This document shows, one piece after another, positions 25,001 to 37,000 of a DNA stretch of 64,000 nt. Position 1 is the first letter of the stretch. Each line of letters opens with the position of its first letter. The notes below the pieces were generated by a model. It was given only the letters and a program-made list of their open reading frames with translations, did not search any database and was not told the origin of the DNA. Source of the DNA: Siphonodentalium dalli (Eukaryota > Mollusca > Scaphopoda > Gadilida > Siphonodentaliidae); the NCBI GenBank assembly GCA_032622095.1, contig CP136064.1, positions 41,193,912 to 41,257,911 on the forward strand, given 5' to 3'. The position numbers were made by a program, and so were the translations under genes.

Positions 25001-28000
25001 TATAATTTTCTTAATGTTTGACAAGCAAGTGACCCGAACGTGTCATACTTACAAGTAGATAACACTCAAATGCTTAATCACAAATAGACTTGAAATGTGA
25101 ACACATGTATACATAAAACTAACATATATGCATTTATTGTCTTTTTTTTTATTAATTTATAGGGATATAACATTGTAAGTGGCCGAACAACATACTTTAT
25201 AATTTTGCCAAGCCCCCATAACATTAATTTCAACAAATTAGAAAGAATTATTTCAACTCCTTTTGTGGCAAAAATTCACAATTCCTGCTAAATGAGTATC
25301 CAGTTCAAATTATTGGGCAAAATTTTATTGTCGATTTAGTTTATGAAGAAAATGTGCAATAAAAGAAATTCAAGGCCGCTCAAGTCAAGACTGACTTTAA
25401 TGTAAGCAAACTTATACTTATACTTATAAAGAAAAGCGAACATTTATCAACACTTTCCAAATTGGAAAATGCAAAGTATTTATTTATACTAGTTATATCA
25501 ATTTGATGTGAATCTGCCTGTAACATTAGCATTCTGTGGCAATTTGACGTAATATATCAAATTTTAAATTACGTCTTTAAAAATTTAATTTGAAATTAAC
25601 AATTAGATGAATGCTATTATTAAACCATCTGATTATTAGAGGTGAAGCCAGTACATGAATATACTGGAACATGTGATTCAGTTTACTTACATCGTTCTTG
25701 ACTGTATGACTCCACTTATTTGCTGAAGATCATCTCCGAATCTTTTCACCGAAGCTCTCAACAATTCAATCTCTTCTTCAGTCCATTTTACACTGAAATG
25801 TACCATACCAGGGTTAATACACCTCAACATCAAACAATTCCATCACTTTTCTAAAACCTTTCTGCGATTATCGGGAAATTTCAAAGACCTTCCCCTGACA
25901 AAATTCCATAACTTTTCCATACCTATCAGGAAATTTGAAAATAGATTTATGAAAATATTGTACCATTTTTTATTCTCTTATACATTTAATTCAACTTTGC
26001 AATGTTTCTTCGATTGTGCATGGCTAACCAAAGCAGCCTTGTCTACTATATACCATGATGTAATCTGTTTTAGGATTAAATTACAATTATCTTTCAATGG
26101 ATTATTGCAGCAATAATTATAGAGCAACCCAACTCACGAACCGATGGTCTGTTAACCAATAACTATGCCAGGGACCAGCCTAGAGGGCGACATCTTCTCC
26201 CTAAAATGTGACACTTCTCACTATTTTATTCAAGCCTGCAAATAGCGTGCCTGTCATTTGCAGAATGAGGTCCCCAGAGGGTGAATTTAGTGAAGCTATC
26301 CCGCACAGCGGGCTAGCATCACCAAATTCACCCTCTGGAGACCTCATTATGCTTAGGCCTAATCCTCTGAGAAGTATCTATAGTATCAAATTAACATTGT
26401 TTTTAGTTACGTTTTCCCTTCTGGAAGTTTCTATATCCCTAATTTGCAGAAGGTAAAATCCATAATCGAGGTGCCCAATGGGTGATCAATACCAACTTCA
26501 ACTGGGGAACTTCAATCTGATCCTAGATCTATCATAGCAGTTGAGGGCCTAAGCAGAATGAGGTTCCCAGAGAAAGCGGGCTAGCATCACTAAATTCACC
26601 CTCTGGGGACCTCATTCTGCAAATGACAGACACGCTATTTGCAGGCTTGATTTTATTGCCAGGGAGAAGTAACTTCTCTCTCATATTGCAGTATGCATAT
26701 ATCCCAATAGCATATCTCAAGTATATTTACTGATTATAATGGTGTTTTTACTCAATATAATGGTTTTATAAATGGTCTCTTGAGCTGAATAATATTTATT
26801 GGATCATAGAAGGCTAAAATGAACTTTAACCATTATGACTTCTCCCTGATAACAGTCCACTTCTTCCTAATAACCAAACAGAGAGAAGTGTCTTCTACCA
26901 ATACGAAACCTCTAGGCTGGTCCCTGTCACATGAAACCTCTAGGCTGGTCCCTGTCACATGAAACCTCTAGGCTGGTCCCTGTCACATGAAACCTCTAGG
27001 CTGGTCCCTGTCACATGAAACCTCTAGGCTGGTCCCTGAACCATGCAACCCAGAGTGAACATTATAATCTGCACATCAGCGTAATCAGATGAGTGAGTGC
27101 AATCCCATAACTTTTCCAAACCCTTGCCCGGGGAAGCAAGCCTGAGTTTAGTGTGCCTGTCATTTGCAGAATTTAGTGATGCTATATCGCTGGCTAGCAT
27201 CACCAATCTCACCCTCTGGGGACCTCATTCTGCATGGCCTCTCATCTGCTCTGGGAAACATAGGCTCAGATTGAAGTTCCCAAATGATGAATATTGTGAT
27301 GTACACCCATTGGGAACCTCAATTATGCAAGGTGTCGTCTTCCAATTTGGGGATGTAGAGAAACTAAACTAAAAAAGAAATAGAATCTATGTGAAGAAGT
27401 TTCTATAGAAATTTGATAATAAAGAAAATTTCCAGAGAAGATGAGGCCTAAGCAGAATGAGGTCCCCAGAGGGTGAATTTAGTGATGCTAGCCCACTATG
27501 CGTTAATAATTGTATGCTGAGCAGTCAATAGAATGATAAAGAAGAAGGAAAGTCAAACAGTTTCAGTAAATGGATTGTATTGTGTAAATGAAATTATTTT
27601 CATATCAAACATTTCTCCAATAAATGTGGGCTGTTGTGTGTGTCGATGGATTAAAATGTGAAATCCAAGATGGCTGCAGACGGCCATGTTTTTTAACAAA
27701 TTTCAGAATGAAAGTGTCAATGACACTGTAGCTCAACTTGTAAAGGGAATAATTTAATGTATTACAGTCAATGGAGGGATTAGGAATGTGGAAAGTTGAA
27801 AGTCTAATACTAGTTTATAGAAATGAAGAGAAAAGTAAAATCCAAGATGGCTGCTGGCGGCCATATTTTCCGCCGAATGACCCTAAAATGACTCGTTCCC
27901 ATCTACATGTCATTATTAAAATTCATGACAAATTTTATAATGATCAGACTAAAGGTAAGACATGTAGCCCATGCTAAAGAATTTAGTCATACAAAGAGTA

Positions 28001-31000
28001 AAATCCAATGTGGCTGCTGGCGGCCATGTTTTTTAGACAAATGACCCAAAAATGACTCGTTCCCATCTACATGTCATTATTAACATTCTTGACAAATTTT
28101 ATGATGATCAGACTAAAGGTAAGACATGTAGCCCATGCTAAAGAATTTAGTCATACAAAGAGTAAAATCCAAGATGGCTGCTGGCGACCATGTTTTTTGG
28201 CCAAATGACCCCAAAATTAGTCGTTCCCATCTACATGTCAATATTAACATCCATGACAAATTTCATGATGATCAGACGAACAGTACGACCTGTGGCCCAT
28301 GCTAATGGATTAAATTTTGAAATCCAAGATGGCTGCTGGCGGCCATATTTTTTGTCCGAATGACCCCAAAATAACTCATTCCCATCTACATGTCATTATT
28401 AACATTCTTGACAAATTTTATGATAATCAGACTAAAGGTACAACCTGTAGCCCGTGCTAAAGGATTTAGTCATACAAAGAGTAAAATCCAAGATGGCTGC
28501 TGGCGGCCATGTTTTTCGGCCGAATGACCCCAAAATGACTCGTTCCCATCTACATGTCATTATTAACATTCATGACAAATTTTAAGATGATCAGACTAAA
28601 GGTACAACCTGTAGCCCGTGCTAAAGGATTTAGTCATACAAAGAGTAAAATCCAAGATGGCTGCTGGCGACAATGTTTTTTGGCCGAATGACCCCAAAAT
28701 TACTCGTTCCCATCTACATGGCACTGTTAACTTCCATGACAAATTGTATGATGATCAGACTAAAGGTAGGACCTGTAGCCCGTGCTAAAGGATTTAGTCA
28801 TACAAAGAGTAAAATCCAAGATGGCTGCTGGCGACCATGTTTTGTGGCTGAATGACCCCAAATTTACTCGTTCCCATCTACATGTCATTGTTAACATCCA
28901 TTACAAATTTTATGATGATCAGACTAAAGGTACGACCTGTAGCCAGTGCTAAAGGATTTAGTCATACAAAGAGTAAAATTCAAGATGGCTGCTGGCGGTC
29001 ATGTTTTTGGGCCGAATGACCACAAAATGACTCGTTCCAATCTAGATGTCATTGTTAACATCCATGTCAAATTTTATGATAATCAGATTGAAGGTATGAC
29101 CTGTAGCCCGTGCTAAAGGATTTAGTCATACAAAGAGTAAAATCCAAGATGGCTGCTGGCGGCCATGTTTTTGGGCCGAATGAACCCAAAATTACTCGTT
29201 CCCATCTACATGTCAATATTAACATCCATGACAAATTTCATGATGATCAGACGAACAGTGCGACCTGTGGCCCGTGCTAAAATGGATTGAATTTTGAAAA
29301 CAAAGATGGCCACTGGCAGCCATGTTTTGTGTCCGAATGACCCCAAAATGACTCGTTCCCATCTACATTCCAATTTCAACAGACATGACAAATTTCATGA
29401 TGATCAGACTAAAGGTACGACCTGTATCCACGTGCTAAATGATTTAGTCATACAAAGAGTAAAATCCAAGACGGCTGCTGGCGGCCATGTTTTTTGGCCG
29501 AATGACCCCAAAATGACTCGTTCCAATCTACATGTCATTGTTAACATCCATGTCAAATTTTATGATGATCAGACTAAAGATATGACCTGTAGCCCGTGCT
29601 AAAGGATTTAGTCATACAAAGAGTAAAATCCAAGATGGCTGCTGGCGGCCATGTTTTTTGCCCGAATAACCCAATGAAAGTGTCAATGACACTGCAGCTC
29701 AACTTGGAAAGGGAATAATTTAATGTATTACAGTCAATGGAGCGATTAGGAATGTGGAAAGTTGAATGTCTAATACTAGTTAAAAGACATGAAGAGAAAA
29801 GTAAAATCCAAGATGGCTGCTGGCGGCCATGTTTTCGGCCGAATGACCCCAAAATGAGTCGTTCGCATCTACATGTCATCGTTAACATCCATGACAAATT
29901 TTATGACGATCAGACTAAAGGTACGACCTGTAGCCCATGCTAAAGAATTTAGTCATACAAAGAGTAAAATCCAAGTTGGCTGCTGGCGGCCATGTTTTTT
30001 GGCCGAATGACCCCAAAATGACTCGTTTCCCCATCTACATGTCATTATTAACATTCATGACAAATTTTATGATGATCAGACTAAAGGTACGACCTGCAGC
30101 CCGTGCTAAAGAATTTAGTCATCCAAGATGGCTGCTGGCAGCCATGTTTTTTGTCCAAATGACCCCAAAATAACTCGTTCCCATCTACATTCCAATTTCA
30201 ACAGCCATGACAAATTTTATGATGATCAGACTAAAGGTACGACCTGTAGCCCGTGCTAAAGGATTTAGTCATACAAAGAGTAAAATCCAAGATGGCTGCT
30301 GGCGGCCATGTTTTTTGGCCGAATGACTCCAAAATGACTCGTTCCCATCTACATGTCATTATTAACATTCTTGACAAATTTTATGATGATCAGACAAAAA
30401 CTAGGACCTGTAGCCCGTGCTAAAGGATTTAGTCATACAAAGAGTAAAATTCAAGATGGCTGCTGGCGGTCATGTTTTTGGGCCGAATGACCACAAAATT
30501 ACTCGTTCCCATCTACATGTCAATATTAACATCCATGACAAATTTCATGATGATCAGATAAACAGTACGACCTGTGGCCCGTGCTAATGGATTGAATTTT
30601 GAAATCAAAGATGGCCACTGGCGGCCATGTTTTTTGTCCGAATGCCCCCAAAATGACTCGTTCCCATCTACATTCCAATTTCAACAGCCATGACAAATTT
30701 CATGATGATCAGACTAAAGGTACGACCTGTAGCCCATGCTAAAGGATTTAGTCATACAAAGAGTAAAATCCAAGATGGCTGCTGGCGGCCATGTTTTTTG
30801 CCAGAATGACCCAAAAATGACTCGTTCCCATCTACATGTCATTGGTAACATACATGACAAATTTTATGATGATCAGACTAAAGGTACGACCTGTAGCTTG
30901 TTCTAAAAGATTTAGTCATACAAAGAGTAAAATCCAAGACGGCTGCCGAATGACCCCAAAATGACTCGTTCCCATCTACATGTCATTATTAACATTCTTG

Positions 31001-34000
31001 ACAAATTTTATGATGATCAGACTAAAAGTACGACCTGTAGCCAGTGCTAAAGAATTTAGTCATACAAAGAGTAAAATCCAAGATGGCTGCTGGCGGCCAT
31101 GTTTTTGGGCCAAATGACCCCAAAATGACTCGTTCCCATCTACATGTCATTATTAACATTCATGACAAATTTTATGATGATCAGACTAAAGGTACGACCT
31201 GCAGCCCGTGCTAAAGAATTTAGTCATCCAAGATGGCTGCTGGCAGCCATGTTTTTTGTCCAAATGACCCCAAAATAACTCGTTCCCATCTACATTCCAA
31301 TTTCAACAGCCATGACAAATTTTATGATGATCAGACTAAAGGTACGACCTGTAGCCCGTGCTAAAGGATTTAGTCATACAAAGAGTAAAATCCAAGATGG
31401 CTGCTGGCGGGCGGCCATGTTTTTTGGCCGAATGACCCCAAAATGACTCGTTCCCATCTACATGTCATTATTAACATTCATGACAAATTTTATGATGATC
31501 AGACTAAAGGTACGACCTGCAGCCCGTGCTAAAGAATTTAGTCATCCAAGATGGCTGCTGGCGGCCATGTTTTTTGGCCGAATGACCCCAAAATTACTCG
31601 TTCCCATCTACATGTCAATATTATCGTCCATGACAAATTTCATGATGATCAGACAAACAGTACGACCTGTGGCCCGTGCTAATGGATTAAATTTTGAAAT
31701 CCAAGATGGCCGCTGGCGGCCATGTTTTTTGTCCAAATGACCCCAAAATAACTCGTTCCCATCTACATTCCAATTTCAACAGCCATGACAAATTTTATGA
31801 TGATCAGACTAAAGGTACGACCTGTAGCCCGTGCTAAAGGATTTAGTCATACAAAGAGTAAAATCCAAGATGGCTGCTGGCGGCCATGTTTTTTGGCCGA
31901 ATGACTTCAAAATGACTCGTTCCCATCTACATGTCATTATTAACATTCTTGACAAATTTTATGATGATCAGACAAAAACTAGGACCTGTAGCCCGTGCTA
32001 AAGGATTTAGTCATACAAAGAGTAAAATTCAAGATGGCTGCTGGCGGTCATGTTTTTGGGCCGAATGACCACAAAATTACTCGTTCCCATCTACATGTCA
32101 ATATTAACATCCATGACAAATTTCATGATGATCAGATAAACAGTACGACCTGTGGCCCGTGCTAATGGATTGAATTTTGAAATCAAAGATGGCCACTGGC
32201 GGCCATGTTTTTTGTCCGAATGACCCCAAAATGACTCGTTCCCATCTACATTCCAATTTCAACAGCCATGACAAATTTCATGATGATCAGACTAAAGGTA
32301 CGACCTGTAGCCCATGCTAAAGGATTTAGTCATACAAAGAGTAAAATCCAAGATGGCTGCTGGCGGCCATGTTTTTTGCCAGAATGACCCAAAAATGACT
32401 CGTTCCCATCTACATGTCATTGGTAACATCCATGACAAATTTTATGATGATCAGACTAAAGGTACGACCTGTAGCTTGTTCTAAAGGATTTAGTCATACA
32501 AAGAGTAAAATCCAAGACGGCTGCCGAATGACCCCAAAATGACTCGTTCCCATCTACATGTCATTATTAACATTCTTGACAAATTTTATGATGATCAGAC
32601 TAAAAGTACGACCTGTAGCCAGTGCTAAAGAATTTAGTCATACAAAGAGTAAAATCCAAGATGGCTGCTGGCGGCCATGTTTTTGGGCCAAATGACCCCA
32701 AAATTACTCGTTCCCATCTACATGTCAATATTAACATCCATGACAAATTTCATGACGATCAGACAAACAGTACGCCCTGTAGCCCGTGCTAATGGATTGA
32801 ATTTTGAAATGCAAGATGGCCACTGGCGGCCATGTTTTTTTACCGAATGACCCCAAAATGAATCATTCTAGTCTAAATGTTGATGTCAACAGCTATGACA
32901 AATTTCATAATGATCCGATCAAAGGTACCACCTGTAGACTGCATTGTTGACGCCTTACGCACACACGCACATGCAGACGACGGACGACAAAGCCATGGCA
33001 ATAGCTCAAACTTTACAAAGTAAAGTTGAGCTAAAAATGGGACAGCTTCAATCTAGTGTTCACCCCAAAGAACCATAGGAAGTTTGGATGAGGGATGAGC
33101 AATGTGGCATGTAGGGTGTGCCAAAGGATTTTAGTCTCAAAAGAGTCAAATCCAAGATGATCAGACTAAAGGTACGACCTGTAGCCAGTGCTAAAGGATT
33201 TAGTCATACAAAGAGTAAAATTCAAGATGGCTGCTGGCGGTCATGTTTTTGGGCCGAATGACCACAAAATGACTCGTTCCAATCTAGATGTCATTGTTAA
33301 CATCCATGTCAAATTTTATGATAATCAGATTGAAGGTATGACCTGTAGCCCGTGCTAAAGGATTTAGTCATACAAAGAGTAAAATCCAAGATGGCTGCTG
33401 GCGGCCATGTTTTTGGGCCGAATGAACCCAAAATTACTCGTTCCCATCTACATGTCAATATTAACATCCATGACAAATTTCATGATGATCAGACGAACAG
33501 TGCGACCTGTGGCCCGTGCTAAAATGGATTGAATTTTGAAAACAAAGATGGCCACTGGCAGCCATGTTTTGTGTCCGAATGACCCCAAAATGACTCGTTC
33601 CCATCTACATTCCAATTTCAACAGACATGACAAATTTCATGATGATCAGACTAAAGGTACGACCTGTATCCACGTGCTAAATGATTTAGTCATACAAAGA
33701 GTAAAATCCAAGACGGCTGCTGGCGGCCATGTTTTTTGGCCGAATGACCCCAAAATGACTCGTTCCAATCTACATGTCATTGTTAACATCCATGTCAAAT
33801 TTTATGATGATCAGACTAAAGATATGACCTGTAGCCCGTGCTAAAGGATTTAGTCATACAAAGAGTAAAATCCAAGATGGCTGCTGGCGGCCATGTTTTT
33901 TGCCCGAATAACCCAATGAAAGTGTCAATGACACTGCAGCTCAACTTGGAAAGGGAATAATTTAATGTATTACAGTCAATGGAGCGATTAGGAATGTGGA

Positions 34001-37000
34001 AAGTTGAATGTCTAATACTAGTTAAAAGACATGAAGAGAAAAGTAAAATCCAAGATGGCTGCTGGCGGCCATGTTTTCGGCCGAATGACCCCAAAATGAG
34101 TCGTTCGCATCTACATGTCATCGTTAACATCCATGACAAATTTTATGACGATCAGACTAAAGGTACGACCTGTAGCCCATGCTAAAGAATTTAGTCATAC
34201 AAAGAGTAAAATCCAAGTTGGCTGCTGGCGGCCATGTTTTTTGGCCGAATGACCCCAAAATGACTCGTTTCCCCATCTACATGTCATTATTAACATTCAT
34301 GACAAATTTTATGATGATCAGACTAAAGGTACGACCTGCAGCCCGTGCTAAAGAATTTAGTCATCCAAGATGGCTGCTGGCAGCCATGTTTTTTGTCCAA
34401 ATGACCCCAAAATAACTCGTTCCCATCTACATTCCAATTTCAACAGCCATGACAAATTTTATGATGATCAGACTAAAGGTACGACCTGTAGCCCGTGCTA
34501 AAGGATTTAGTCATACAAAGAGTAAAATCCAAGATGGCTGCTGGCGGCCATGTTTTTTGGCCGAATGACTCCAAAATGACTCGTTCCCATCTACATGTCA
34601 TTATTAACATTCTTGACAAATTTTATGATGATCAGACAAAAACTAGGACCTGTAGCCCGTGCTAAAGGATTTAGTCATACAAAGAGTAAAATTCAAGATG
34701 GCTGCTGGCGGTCATGTTTTTGGGCCGAATGACCACAAAATTACTCGTTCCCATCTACATGTCAATATTAACATCCATGACAAATTTCATGATGATCAGA
34801 TAAACAGTACGACCTGTGGCCCGTGCTAATGGATTGAATTTTGAAATCAAAGATGGCCACTGGCGGCCATGTTTTTTGTCCGAATGCCCCCAAAATGACT
34901 CGTTCCCATCTACATTCCAATTTCAACAGCCATGACAAATTTCATGATGATCAGACTAAAGGTACGACCTGTAGCCCATGCTAAAGGATTTAGTCATACA
35001 AAGAGTAAAATCCAAGATGGCTGCTGGCGGCCATGTTTTTTGCCAGAATGACCCAAAAATGACTCGTTCCCATCTACATGTCATTGGTAACATACATGAC
35101 AAATTTTATGATGATCAGACTAAAGGTACGACCTGTAGCTTGTTCTAAAAGATTTAGTCATACAAAGAGTAAAATCCAAGACGGCTGCCGAATGACCCCA
35201 AAATGACTCGTTCCCATCTACATGTCATTATTAACATTCTTGACAAATTTTATGATGATCAGACTAAAAGTACGACCTGTAGCCAGTGCTAAAGAATTTA
35301 GTCATACAAAGAGTAAAATCCAAGATGGCTGCTGGCGGCCATGTTTTTGGGCCAAATGACCCCAAAATGACTCGTTCCCATCTACATGTCATTATTAACA
35401 TTCATGACAAATTTTATGATGATCAGACTAAAGGTACGACCTGCAGCCCGTGCTAAAGAATTTAGTCATCCAAGATGGCTGCTGGCAGCCATGTTTTTTG
35501 TCCAAATGACCCCAAAATAACTCGTTCCCATCTACATTCCAATTTCAACAGCCATGACAAATTTTATGATGATCAGACTAAAGGTACGACCTGTAGCCCG
35601 TGCTAAAGGATTTAGTCATACAAAGAGTAAAATCCAAGATGGCTGCTGGCGGGCGGCCATGTTTTTTGGCCGAATGACCCCAAAATGACTCGTTCCCATC
35701 TACATGTCATTATTAACATTCATGACAAATTTTATGATGATCAGACTAAAGGTACGACCTGCAGCCCGTGCTAAAGAATTTAGTCATCCAAGATGGCTGC
35801 TGGCGGCCATGTTTTTTGGCCGAATGACCCCAAAATTACTCGTTCCCATCTACATGTCAATATTATCGTCCATGACAAATTTCATGATGATCAGACAAAC
35901 AGTACGACCTGTGGCCCGTGCTAATGGATTAAATTTTGAAATCCAAGATGGCCGCTGGCGGCCATGTTTTTTGTCCAAATGACCCCAAAATAACTCGTTC
36001 CCATCTACATTCCAATTTCAACAGCCATGACAAATTTTATGATGATCAGACTAAAGGTACGACCTGTAGCCCGTGCTAAAGGATTTAGTCATACAAAGAG
36101 TAAAATCCAAGATGGCTGCTGGCGGCCATGTTTGTTGGCCGAATGACTTCAAAATGACTCGTTCCCATCTACATGTCATTATTAACATTCTTGACAAATT
36201 TTATGATGATCAGACAAAAACTAGGACCTGTAGCCCGTGCTAAAGGATTTAGTCATACAAAGAGTAAAATTCAAGATGGCTGCTGGCGGTCATGTTTTTG
36301 GGCCGAATGACCACAAAATTACTCGTTCCCATCTACATGTCAATATTAACATCCATGACAAATTTCATGATGATCAGATAAACAGTACGACCTGTGGCCC
36401 GTGCTAATGGATTGAATTTTGAAATCAAAGATGGCCACTGGCGGCCATGTTTTTTGTCCGAATGACCCCAAAATGACTCGTTCCCATCTACATTCCAATT
36501 TCAACAGCCATGACAAATTTCATGATGATCAGACTAAAGGTACGACCTGTAGCCCATGCTAAAGGATTTAGTCATACAAAGAGTAAAATCCAAGATGGCT
36601 GCTGGCGGCCATGTTTTTTGCCAGAATGACCCAAAAATGACTCGTTCCCATCTACATGTCATTGGTAACATCCATGACAAATTTTATGATGATCAGACTA
36701 AAGGTACGACCTGTAGCTTGTTCTAAAGGATTTAGTCATACAAAGAGTAAAATCCAAGACGGCTGCCGAATGACCCCAAAATGACTCGTTCCCATCTACA
36801 TGTCATTATTAACATTCTTGACAAATTTTATGATGATCAGACTAAAAGTACGACCTGTAGCCAGTGCTAAAGAATTTAGTCATACAAAGAGTAAAATCCA
36901 AGATGGCTGCTGGCGGCCATGTTTTTGGGCCAAATGACCCCAAAATTACTCGTTCCCATCTACATGTCAATATTAACATCCATGACAAATTTCATGACGA

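Noticed and set aside
28673-36000. Repeated ORFs of 60-107 codons in the first satellite array
   Set aside because: They recur with monomer period in several frames and both strands, and their starts and stops depend on monomer variants. They are by-products of the tandem repeat, not a protein family.
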